Positions 24,901 through 37,200 of a DNA stretch of 64,000 nt are shown here, one piece after another; the first letter of the stretch is position 1, and every line of letters begins with the position of its first letter. Source of the DNA: Phoronis australis (lineage: Eukaryota > Phoronida > Phoronidae); NCBI GenBank assembly GCA_002633005.1, contig NMRA01000297.1, positions 481,085 through 545,084 on the forward strand, in the 5' to 3' direction. The notes beneath the pieces are model-generated. The model was given only the letters and a program-made list of their open reading frames with translations, had not been told where the DNA came from and did not search any database. Position numbers and translations under genes: made by a program.

Positions 24901-27900
24901 TTTGGTAAGGAACGGTCTCTTGGTTTCTCCAATGTAGGTGTGGTTGGGATCCTGGTCACATTTCAGCTAGTATATGACCCCACATTGCTGAGCCATCGGG
25001 GTTGGATCTTTGGGTCTGACTAGTAGAGAACGGAGGGTGTTGATAGGTTTCATGCAAGAGGAAATTCCGTGGGTTCTGTAGGTGTATTGTAGGCTTTCAG
25101 ATATTCCTCTTATGTATGGGATGGCAACGGAGAGACCATCGAGTTTTCCAGTAGATTTACGACTATGGGGGTCAGTAAACATCCATTTCTGGTTTCCATT
25201 AGCTCGCAAAGCATCTTCAACGTGGTCCATCGCTTCGACATATTCACCGTAGCCAGTGATGTAACGATCAGCACTATCCAGGAGGGTACGGGCGACAGAT
25301 AAATTGTGCTTCAGGGGGTGGTTGGAAGAAAACTGGAGGTCTTGGTCCGTATGTGTCGGTTTCCTGTAGATCTTGATTTTGATGGGGCCATTATCGACCA
25401 CGTGTATGCATAGATCCAAGAACGGCAAGGTTACGTTGATTTCTGTCTCCATGGTGAAGTGAATGCAGTTGTCAATATTGTTGATGTGATCAGTGAAGGT
25501 GAGAATGTCATTTTCCGGAAAGCATGACATAAGTGTCGTCCACGTATCTGCGCCAGATGGGTTGGGGTCTGGGTACCGACGCCAAAGCAGTCTGTTCAAA
25601 CTCTTCCATGAATATGTCGGCTATGATGGGAGACACAGGGATCCCAAAGACCCAACCCGATGGCTAAATAATGCGGGGTTATATACCAGCTACACCTAGA
25701 TTGGAGAAACCAAGAGACCGTTCCTTGCCAGATTCAAAGAACATCTGAAACTAGACAGACCAACAGCTGTTGGGGAACATATTTTGGCGACTGGGCACAC
25801 CATCTCTCTTGCGTCATCCAGGATCCTAGCCAAGAAACAAAATTGGCATAGTCGTAAGCTCAAAGGGGCCATAAACATCAACAGTCAGCGCCCCCTCCTG
25901 AACCGGGACAGAGGACTCCACTTACCCCGGGGACTCCAGCATTCTTAACGAGCGAAAGGCGGGAAATCCCTCATTCATCGACAAAGACCTGGCGGACCAG
26001 GTCGAAACGTCTGCTAACAACCAACCACGTCACTGAGTAAGTGACTTTTTACATCTACTAGAATAGTATACTGTATAGCACATACTGTATAGTATAGTAT
26101 AGTATAGTATAGTATAGTATATTATAGTGTAGTATAGTATAGTACAGTATAGTATAGTATAGTGTGTAGCAAATACTATATAGTATAGTATACTGTATAG
26201 CTCATACTGTAAGAGTAAAATAAACGTGAAATCATTTCATGTCATTGTTCTTGTCGTTGTTTGTTCTTGTGTAGTGAGGTGTCGGTCTGGGACATATTAC
26301 ACAGAAAATGCAAACGACAACGAGGAAATTGCATGTGCATTGTGCCCTTTTGGTTACTATCAGCCGCAGGAAGGACAACAGACCTGTCTCGAGTGTGATG
26401 TCGGATACTCCACGAAAGATCGCGGTGCAAGTAATCAAACGCAGTGCGGTATGTTATTCTTTTTATAGAGAAATGATAATTCACTCATGTTATAAACACT
26501 ACATGTATATCATACAAATCGTGAGCATAGACGCTTCGTCATCGCATCTGTACAGCCCCAAAATCATCGGTCGGGAATACCTCGGGCATTTTTGAATCCT
26601 GAAATTTGCTCTTGAATGTGTTTCATGTCGGCGTATGTTCGAGCTGCATTCACAACAATGTCATGTGGCTGATAGTTACATTATTAGAAAACCCTTCGTC
26701 TGTTCCAGATACCAGAAGCAAAGGATAAATAATTGGCATGACAAATAATCATAATTTGCATACCTGGCAGGTTTAAAAAATGTTTAATGTTAAAAACCAC
26801 GAGTGCTACCAAAATGAAAATAACACCAGAGTGTGATAACGAAATCCTTCATGTATTAATTGACTGATTAATTAACTAATTAGTCAACTAATTAACTTAT
26901 AGCAGCCAATAATTTAGGGTGTAATAGTAACATTAATGAAGTTTTATGGTGGATAAGAATTGTAGACAAAGTTATCATTTATTGTGTAGCTTTGAAATTT
27001 ACTGTAGATAGCTAATAATATTGGGAGCAGTCCAGTGATTTGGAAATTAATGCATTTCGTTAGAAAGTACCGTGATACTGGTAAACGTACTGTGTTTCAC
27101 CGTTAACAAGAGATATTAGGGCACATTTTTACGAGGTGCGTTACTGAAGAAATTGGACTCTGGAAAGCAACAATATTCGTAACAAAGATACAATGATATT
27201 TTAAACACCCGTTGCAACATTCGAGAAAGAAACAACGGGACAACAGGATTAAAAACCTGGACATCTAAATAAAAAACGGGACATCTGTGTCTTTGCCAAA
27301 ACGCAAGGGTAAAATGTTTGCCGCAATACACAAATTCGTCCTGACAGCGTTTTTTGTCGAATGGGAGACGTAACACCTGAGAGCACACCACGGCGTTTTT
27401 TGCGTTTTTAGTCAAGTAGGAAAGTGCAGAGCGGTAAAAATACCATCGAACGTCCCGTTCTTTACTTTTAGTGGAACGGGGAAAAGGGCTATATCGTGTA
27501 GATCACTGTAGTATTTGATAACATGTCAATTTCGCAATGTGTCAAAAACACCGAGGCATTTTGAAGGTGTGCCTGAACGACGGGAAAATTCAAAAGTGAC
27601 ACAGTCCGCCAAGACCGGGTCAATGACGCTACCTGTAGCGCTAAAATGGAATTGATTCTTTACGAGGTAAAGTTTTCATTTTTTAAATTTTATTCTACGG
27701 TAAATTCTATAGATAACATATAGACCTACTCACGCGGCGGACATTAAAATCCAAAGCGAGGCTCACTGCGATAAACAAAGCGGAAATTTACATTGCGTGA
27801 GTTAAATGGCCTTTCGAGTCCAACCTGGACATTAAATCTTAAAAATGTATCAATAATTAACCGCAGAGACGTAGAAACTACATTAGAGAACAAATCAATG

Positions 27901-30900
27901 CACCAAAGAGTTATCTGACTGTCAGACGATTGTCTGTGGGGGTTTGTTTAAAAGGTAGCTATGCTTTGAAGTTGTGCGTAGATGGAGAGTGAATAATCAA
28001 ATCCAGTAATTAATTTATTATATGATAACCCCTAATTAGACAAATGAAACCTATTGTTAATTAAGTAATCAACTACAAAGAGAAACTACGCTAGCGCCCT
28101 CTTTAAAGATTACTTTAATCAAACAACCAAACGATCAAATATCTTATCTGCTATCCAAGCTAGGACTCTCCACTTGNNNNNNNNNNNNNNNNNNNNNNNN
28201 NNNNNNNNNNNNNNNNNNNNNNNNNNNNNNNNNNNNNNNNNNNNNNNNNNNNNNNNNNNNNNNNNNNNNNNNNNNNNNNNNNNNNNNNNNNNNNNNNNNN
28301 NNNNNNNNNNNNNNNNNNNNNNNNNNNNNNNNNNNNNNNNNNNNNNNNNNNNNNNNNNNNNNNNNNNNNNNNNNNNNNNNNNNNNNNNNNNNNNNNNNNN
28401 NNNNNNNNNNNNNNNNNNNNNNNNNNNNNNNNNNNNNNNNNNNNNNNNNNNNNNNNNNNNNNNNNNNNNNNNNNNNNNNNNNNNNNNNNNNNNNNNNNNN
28501 NNNNNNNNNNNNNNNNNNNNNNNNNNNNNNNNNNNNNNNNNNNNNNNNNNNNNNNNNNNNNNNNNNNNNNNNNNNNNNNNNNNNNNNNNNNNNNNNNNNN
28601 NNNNNNNNNNNNNNNNNNNNNNNNNNNNNNNNNNNNNNNNNNNNNNNNNNNNNNNNNNNNNNNNNNNNNNNNNNNNNNNNNNNNNNNNNNNNNNNNNNNN
28701 NNNNNNNNNNNNNNNNNNNNNNNNNNNNNNNNNNNNNNNNNNNNNNNNNNNNNNNNNNNNNNNNNNNNNNNNNNNNNNNNNNNNNNNNNNNNNNNNNNNN
28801 NNNNNNNNNNNNNNNNNNNNNNNNNNNNNNNNNNNNNNNNNNNNNNNNNNNNNNNCGGCGATCGTCACGGTAGTGTTACGGATTAGGTATTATGCTAAAT
28901 GCAGGGTTACGTTTCTTGTAAATTGTTGACTAAAATGCTTTCTACACGAACCAGGTCATCTGCTTGTACAGTGTTGTTGACCAGTTGACGATATATTCGA
29001 CAATGGTAACTCATCGCATTTTGCTGTCGTGTGCACTGATTAGTCACATCTGGTTTAATTCTGTGATCAAAAGTATTAACATTAAGCATATAGCCTATGT
29101 CCTGGTGAGCTAGGGACTACCGGGACTGACAAGTGATTTGTCATTCATCTGAAAGAATAACTGATGTTAATAAATATATTTTTATTAAAATAAAAAACAG
29201 GCTCGTAATTGAAAATAAAACTTATTTGACCATTTTTTTTAAATTTTGAAAAAATATAAAAAACGAGGACAGCCTCAGAAATCGCTTTTGCATTATATCC
29301 AGGTTCTCATTCACTCCCTTGCACACATTCACAAGTAATTATTTGACCATCAATTCTGTTTTCTTGGTTTTAATAATTCTTATAAACGTCTATTTCATGT
29401 GTTAGGTTTCAAATATTAATCTGGACGAAGTCGAATTTTAAAATTAAAACACATAACGCGTTCATCCAAAGCATTACCTTGTTTTTGAGCTCAATTTCAG
29501 TTAACTGCACAGACACAGCAAACGTTTTTTCAGGGCGGCCTCGTTCATCCGGGGAAAGGTGCTTGTGTGCCTTCGTGAGAGGGGTTATTTTTTCGCCTAG
29601 TGAGGGAAAAATCTACCTCCCAATCATCATTAATAGTACACCCGCCCTGTGCTCTTTCAAATTGTCACCTGTTTGGAAACAAAACTTCGGAGAGAACTTT
29701 TCAATCACAAGGGAATTTTTAGGGCCTCGTGGGGGGAATTTCGGGGGATTTTTAATATTTTTGAGAGGGAAATAGGGCTGATATTCGGCCCCAAAATCGA
29801 GGGATTGGGGGCCCTGTCTTTTTTCGAAAGAAACACGCATCATCTTTCAACCCGTAGTCATGAAAACACAGCCTGGCTGACAGAAGATTCTCCGGTCGTT
29901 GCTATGACGCTCGGCAACCGAGATGCGACAAAATATGATCTAACTTTTCCAAAGCTTTTACAAATTTTACAAGGACATATTTTACTTCGTCGCGCGTATG
30001 ACAGCGACCCAACGCTTCCGATTGTCAACGTCCTCAGGGATTGTGAAACAGAAAGTTGAGTGTCCGTATTTTTTCTAGCCGTTAGAGCAACGCGGAATGC
30101 AACCAGTAAGCCAACGGAGATATCGTAGCCAGCCTCGTTTTGGAACGCGACTCCTGTCGGCGTGAATTAGGTCAATATTGCTCAGAATTAACATAATTTC
30201 TCACATGACCTGGAATGTGATACGGCACGACTGGTTAATAGCAAAGAGTACGTAATTTTTTGATACTATATAGGCGAATCACAGATAGTGGAAAGTAGAA
30301 ACTCATACGTTTTACATTTTATCGTCTGCAAAACTCTAAAACAACCAAACAATGTCGGAATTCCGAGAAGGTAACAAGATTATGATTGAAAAATCGGGTA
30401 TCGGAAGGACATGCAAACAACTTTTTAAAGTCACCCATCTTCGGCGGCAAATTCTATATCCACATTCATTTAAACGGCGACGAGCCCCAACTTGAGAAAC
30501 GCGGGAGACAGTCTAGATATGCTGTCTCAAGGTCAATTCAGTGCTCACGCGCAGGGAAGCCTAGCAGACTGTTATTTATCAACATTTTTTAAAGTTTTGA
30601 TATTACAACTTCAAAGACTATTTATTAGATTCTAACTTGAATATTTGCTACGAAAGATGAATGCAATTTACAATTGTTAAGCTTAAAATAAAACTATTAA
30701 CAATTAATTTACATTGCGTAAGCGTGTTTTTACAAACAATGCATCATGTGGTTGAAAGTTTTAGACACGTCGAGTTTTTCGGCAAAAAAGATCGCTTTAA
30801 CGATTCATGTGAGAAAACAAATCATACACTCGTCTCAGATTGATGATATGGGCAAAACCTCTTGGAAATTTCGTCAAAATCCCGCGGCAAGCCTCGGGAT

Positions 30901-33900
30901 TTTGACAAAATTTCCAAGAGGTTTGCCCATGTTCTAAACTTGAGACTCGTCGATGAATGAGGGAATTCCCGCCTTTCGCTCTTTAAGAATGCTAGAGTAA
31001 ACGGGGGGTTGGGGGGGTGGGGTAAGTGGAGTCCTCTGTCCCGGTTCAGGAGAGGGAGCTGACTGTTGATGTTTATGGTCTCTTTGAGCTTACGAGTATG
31101 CCAATTTTGTTCCTTGGCTAGGATCCTGGATGACGCAAAAGAGATGGTGTGCCCAGTCACCAAAATATGTTCCCCACAGCTGTTGGTCTGTCTAGTTTCA
31201 GATGTTCTTTGAATTTGGTAAGGAACGGAATCTTGGTTTCTCCAATGTAGTTGTGGATGGGATCCTGGTCACATTTCAGCTGGTATATGACCCCACATTG
31301 CTTAGCCAACGGGGTTGGGTCTTTGGGTCTGAATAGTAGGGAACGGAGGGTGCTGATAGGTTTCATGTAAGAGGAAATTCCGTGGGTTCTGTAGGTGTGT
31401 TGTAGGCGTTCAGATATTCCTCTTATGTATGGGATGGCAACGAAGGGACCATCGAGTTTTTCAGTAGATTTACGACTAGGGGGGTCAGTAAACATATCCA
31501 ATCCTGGTATCCAGTAGCTCGCAAAGCATCTTCAAAGTGGTCCATTTCTTCGACATAGTCACGGTAGTCAGTGATGTAACGATCAGCTCTATCCAGGAGG
31601 GTACAGGTAACAGAATGTTTGTGCTTTAAAGTGTACACAACAAGACTCTAGTACCTCAAAATAAATTTTATTATTATATCTTACTTGATTTCAGTGCCTT
31701 TAGTGCACAGCTCATAAAGAAACACGTAAAAATTGAAAAAATAATAATTATGTACAACGTCATGGGTTGAACCCTAGTCGTTCGGATCAGAGACAATTAA
31801 GAGTGAAGTGAAATCAAAGTACATTTAGCGCCGAGAAGGTTCGTAGAGGGATCAAAAGATGTGTTTTCGGAGGCTGCAGCAACAGCAGCCAGGCGGAGAA
31901 TGTCTCGGTGTTCCGAAGGACACCAAAGTTGCGCAGAAGTGACATAGCTTCGTGCGCCGAACGAGAGTGTGGGACCTCATCGTGGACCAAGCGATTCTGT
32001 CCGGGGCCATTCTGTGTTCTGCCCACTTTGAGGACTCGTGTTTCGACTCCAGTCACAGGAGATGTTACGATGAAGGCCTGGTTCAATAAAGGACAATATT
32101 TATCATTCAGAAACACCGGTTCTTACTTCAGGATCGTCTGTTGGATGACTGGGTTGACTCGCCGAGCCCGAGGCCGCTTCTCTCACGGGAGGATTCAGTT
32201 CGTAAGGTTCAAAGTAGAAAATTACGCAGCCGGAAGCACATCAAACTTGTTCTCGCTTTCGTGCAACCCCATTTCCTCATCCTGGCCACCATTCCCGTAC
32301 GTTTCTTCATAGTATTCATTCAATTCTTGCTCATAATCGTCGTCGCTTTCAAATTCACTGATCTCCGCCATTGTTCAATGCTAGTCACTGATCTCTTGTG
32401 TTCAACCCGTGACGTCACATGGCGGAAAATGTGAAAATTGGTAAAATTGAAAGAAAAATCAAAATTTCGAGCTAATTACACAAAATAAACATGGGTTTAC
32501 CTAGATTTTACGTCATACATTTAGTCTGTGGCCACCGGTAATTCAAAACGCGCAAAAATCCATGGTGTGTACTGTTTAAGGGGTGGTTGGAAGAAAACTG
32601 GAGGTATTGGTCCGTATGTGTCGGTTTCTTGTAGATCTTGATTTTGATGGAGCCATTATCGACCACGTGTATGCATAGATCCAAGAACGGTAAGGTTCTG
32701 TTGATTTCAGTCTCGATGGTGAATTGAATGCAGTTGTCAATACTGTTGATGTGAAGGTGGAGATTTCATTTTTCGGGAGAATGACCAAAGTGACCCCCCC
32801 TAGTCTTTCTTTTCTCGACTGTCCCCGCCCCATGCGTATGTCGGTTGCCACGGTTTAGCCCTGACGCTCCCGCTTCCTACGGCCCTGAATAAGTTCTCGT
32901 GTTCTTAGTACTCTAAATAAACTTGTTTTTGTTTGCATACTCCTCAGTTAATTGTATTAAATGAAAGTAGTTTGGTTGGGAAATAACTATTTTAAGACAC
33001 CTATTCCTCTTTGGTGAGAACCTGATATAAGTATGTCTATTGCGCGTTAGTACATGCATGTGCGCACTTTGTGGTCAATCAGTATGTGATGATTGGTTTA
33101 CGCTAACGCGCCTATCATTCCGCTGTACATGTATAGTAAGTTAGGGGATTATCTTACAGAGATCTGCAGTGCTGGACAGTACCACACAAAACATGCTCAG
33201 TACAGACACGGCAAAGAATGCCTCATGTGTGACTCAGGACATTTTCAGCCATATCAGGGGCAAGAACAGTGTATACCGTGTAATCCTGGTCACTTCCAAT
33301 CACAAAAGGGTCAGACGTCTTGCCACCAGTGTATGAATGGCACACACCAGCCGGAACAAGGGCAGTCTAATTGTACCCTGTGTGAAAGTGGCCATTATCA
33401 ACATCAAACCGGCCAGGCAACATGTTCTCCATGTGATGCTGGGCATTATCAGCCAGAACAAGGGCAAACCTCTTGCTTGCAATGTGCACCAGGTTACTAC
33501 CAGGGGGAAAGAGGACAACCTATGTGTCTACAGTGCAGTGCAGGGTATCATCAAATGCAGTATGGCAAAACACAATGCTTTCCATGTAACCAAGGTTTCC
33601 ATCAACCTGCTTCTGGCCAGGTCACGTGTCAACCGTGTGAAGTAGGCCAATATCAAGCTGAAGTTGGTCAAACCACGTGTCGTCCATGCGATCTTGGATT
33701 CTACCAATCAGCTCAAGGGCAATCCGCATGTATACTGTGTCCCGCTGGAACAACGACTGAGGGCATTGGTTCCAAAAATGAATCTGCGTGTGGTAAGATG
33801 TTAATTTGTCTCTAACTCCCCTAAACGCTAGATCTGAAACTGTGGAATTTACTCATTGCACACTTCCTTTCACTGCGTCTCTTGTCAGACAACTTTTGAC

Positions 33901-34221
33901 AGGTTAATAGCAGTTTTTTGACAATTTCATATTGTGTCTGGATAGCAGGATAGAATCTATGTTTCCATTAGACCCTTTGTTTCCTGTAAAATTCGTATTT
34001 AGCTTTATTTATCAGCTGTTGACAAAACGGTTGTAATTTAAATCTTGTTCATTTTTTTCCACTTCCAAAATTGATGTTCACCTGATGCCACTTGAATTGA
34101 TGCTGTAACAAGAAGATATTCTTGCTTATTTATTCCGTCTCGGCATATAATATATTTATTATTATACATTCCGCCCCGGCCGGCATATAATATATTGATT
34201 CTTATACATTCTGCAGTGGCG

Positions 34222-34269
<48 letters not shown>

Positions 34270-37200
34270 CATGGCGAAGTCGTTATCCCCCGTTATCTAG
34301 AGCCCGGGTGGGGGGCCTTAGCCCCTAGGGTGATAATTCTCCAAAATCCACGAGGGTCTAGATAAGGGGGATAACGACTGAGATCATGTAATAATCTATT
34401 TATACCACACAGTGAACGAGAAACATTGCAATGAATCGATCTACCTTTCTCGACATGTACGTTGATTCTTGTGCATTCCGCCACACCATATAATATATTG
34501 ATCCTTGCACATTCCACCACGCGTATATTATATCAACTCTCACACCGTGACATTCCGCCACGCCATATATGTTGATTCTTATCCGCGCAATCCACGCCAT
34601 ATAATGTACCGGTACATTCTTATACGTTCCTCCACGTCATATAATACGTCGATTCTTATACGTTCCTCCACCCAATATAATATGTCATTTCTTATACGTT
34701 CCACCATGCCATAGAATGAGTTGATTTTATACGTTCTGCCACCCCCATATAATACGTTGATTCTTATACGTTCTGCCACGGCATATAATGTACTCATTCT
34801 TATACCTTGGTATTTTTTTCTGCAGTTCGTGAACCCAAGGTAGAATTAAACTCGACGACGGAAAGCATTTCAACACAGTCAAGATCGAATACACAGATGT
34901 CTGACTCTCTTTCGACACTAGCAAACCACGTAACCTCAAATTTTCAGAAGATGACAACAGTTATTTCCACACAGTCAGCTGACACGGCATCGAACGTTCA
35001 TGATCAGATTACGTCAAAAGCCCTTTCAACAAATGGCATGACACCGAATTTGCAAACTCAGACGTCTGTAGTTCATTTAACGCATGCAAACGACGCGACA
35101 CCAAATTTGCATAGTGCTACAGAAACTTACTTAATACAGGCAACCGACGTGTCACCGACTGAAATCTCTGTAACCCCAGCAACCGGTGTGACACCAAGTT
35201 CATACAATGCGACTGAAAAGACTGTAAACCGAGCAACCGATATGTCTACGAATTTACGCAATACGACTGAAACCACTATAACCCAGGCAGCTGGTATGAC
35301 GTCGAGTTTGCAGGGCACTGGCGAGTCTGCGTCGTCTGCTTCAAACTTAGTCACGTCCGAGCAGACATCGACGGGAAAAACAACACTAAAATCCGAAGTG
35401 GAAGTGATGAGTCATACACAAGGTCCTCTCATTGCTAGCGCAGTTGCTAATGGGATATTTCTTGTTATTGTGCTGGTTGTGATCATACTGGTGGTCGTAA
35501 AACGGTGAGTTTATAGTCAAACTAGATCTTTAAATCGACTTTGCAATTAATTAGACAACTTGTTTACTGCTTTTACCCAACGTCAAACATGTAAATAAAC
35601 AAAAGACATCGCAAAAGGTGCACTCAGAAAGCAACATTATGACTTCAAATAGCTTTGAACAGTCTCATTCCGGAACTCACTTAACAAGGGTTGATCAACT
35701 AAGATGATGGTGCACAGTTTGCTAATAATAATAAAAATGTAGAACTTGAAATAACCGAATTCTCAGACATCAAATACTGCTCGAAATCAAACGGGACGTG
35801 GAAACGTAAATAGATTATCTGAGACACTGCCTCCTCGTAATGCCGGCGGTCCGTTGTAAAGGTACCTTAACTTGCGAGCGAACGAGCTCATGCCCTCAGC
35901 AGAATTTCAACAGTCAAAATCGGCTGTCATTGACTTGTGTGTTATTCATAACCAAACTGTGGACTGGTATAATGCCAAAATGCATGCCCATGCATGCGCG
36001 CACCCAGCTTTCAATATGGGGGGGGGTTGAATTCCTGACCTTGTGGACCTTTTGGTAACAAAAAACGGGCGCACTAAAAAAAACGGATGCACCACTATGA
36101 ATTGCGCGTTTGCGCATGTTTTATGAACTTATGCCTCGTTTTAATTCTCGGACTTTTTGTCTCTCAAAGGCGGACTTTTTGTCCACTTCGCCAAATGATG
36201 GGGTTCGTTGGAACCCCCCTCCCCCCGGGTGCGCGCATGCCATGATACCGGTTTGAAACAAAACACGCTGGACCAGGCCGGCGAAAACCTATTTTAGGAA
36301 AGCGAGTGACTCGGTCATGAACCGTGATGTAGGTCATTGCCAGCTCTTACTTACATTTTATGACTTCGTATTATTTAGCCCAAGGCTGTAGTCCGGAGCC
36401 AGGGGGCTGAACCTGGATTTGACGGATAAAGTTTTTTGCTGCTTCAAGTAGCTTAGGGTTAAGTAACAGTGATTTATGGGGGTGACCGTTCGCAACCCTT
36501 GAGCATTTTTAAATATGCAAATTAAGGTCGCCATTATGCAAAATTCTATTTTTGCTCATAATTTCCTTACCAAGCACTCCAGGCAGATTATTTTCAAATT
36601 TTCAAACATGTTTCCATGGTCAACAATAGGGAAAGTTTTTAGGTGGATGCATCGTCGATTTGTATAATTTATGCAAATTAAAATTCGCTATTATTAAAAA
36701 TTCTTGTGCTTGTAACTACCGTACCAGGCACCATTGATGAACTGTCATGATATATGCACCTATATTCTTATGGTCAGTTAGTTTAATTAAATCAGTTTGC
36801 ATGCTGTTGCATGATAAATTTGCTTAATTAATTCAAGTTTTCATAATTAATGCAAATTAAGGCCGCCATTATTCAAAATTCTACTTGTGCTTATAGCTGC
36901 GATACAGACACCACGGGTAAGCTATCATGTTTGAACCTAATTTCCTATGGTCAATTAGGCTAATGAAGTCAGTTTACAAGTTGCATGATAAATTTGCATA
37001 ATTGATGCAAATAAAGGCGGCCTTTATTACAAATTCTGTTTCTTCTTGTAGCTTACTTACGGGAGAAGGGTGCACTAGATTATTTTGGTATTTGTACTGA
37101 TCAATTTAATGTAATCTGTCACTACATCATGAATATAAATAATCTGTAATTTTTTTACACACATTACATATTCTAGTTTTGTCTGATATCCGTGGTAGAC

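Larger units (their letters stand above)
24598..26061. mobile_element. Penelope-like element with palindromic (tail-out) structure
   Basis: The right part (about 25655-26061) is an inverted copy of the left end (24598 to about 25010), so both outer edges carry the same 3' end: tagatgtaaaaagtcactta on the left and its reverse complement on the right. The centre codes, on the minus strand, for a Penelope-type reverse transcriptase and GIY-YIG region. Inverted partial duplications like this are known for Penelope elements. It sits beside TATAG repeats (24541-24571 and 26072-26213). The internal junction at about 25650 shares the words aaagacccaaccc and aaagatccaacccc with the other arm. Confidence 0.8.
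31630..32575 (+). mobile_element. TTAA-flanked, Kolobok-like element with THAP fragment (inferred internally deleted copy)
   Basis: It interrupts a Penelope-like element. TTAA stands on both sides (31626-31629 and 32576-32579), while the uninterrupted homologue has a single tcag there, so this is a target-site duplication. The ends, agtgtacacaacaag and (reversed) acagtacacaccatgg, are imperfect inverted repeats. Inside, a THAP frame runs rightward from the left side and an acidic 49-residue frame runs leftward from the right side. Kolobok transposons are known for TTAA sites and THAP transposases; piggyBac also uses TTAA but has no THAP domain. Confidence 0.6.
30938..32800 (-). mobile_element. 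Penelope-like element, copy 2, split by an insertion
   Basis: The minus strand gives the same C-terminal RT and GIY-YIG region as the element at 24598-26061: [49 protein letters not shown]. Upstream RT sequence ([11 protein letters not shown] region) resumes at 32576 after a 946-bp insertion. The first copy is continuous across that point, so the insertion is younger than this copy. It contains stops and frameshifts. Confidence 0.8.

Noticed and set aside
27116-27415. 99-residue minus-strand frame
   Set aside because: No domain or splice context; composition looks random.
28119-28929. Frames of about 250 residues on both strands across the gap
   Set aside because: They consist of unknown bases.
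29479-30059. Frames of 98 and 136 residues on the plus strand
   Set aside because: No recognisable domain, and similar frames exist on the opposite strand; probably chance.
33300-33645. Overlapping frames at 33300-33518 (-) and 33337-33645 (+)
   Set aside because: Shadows of the 51-bp coding repeat in the true frame.
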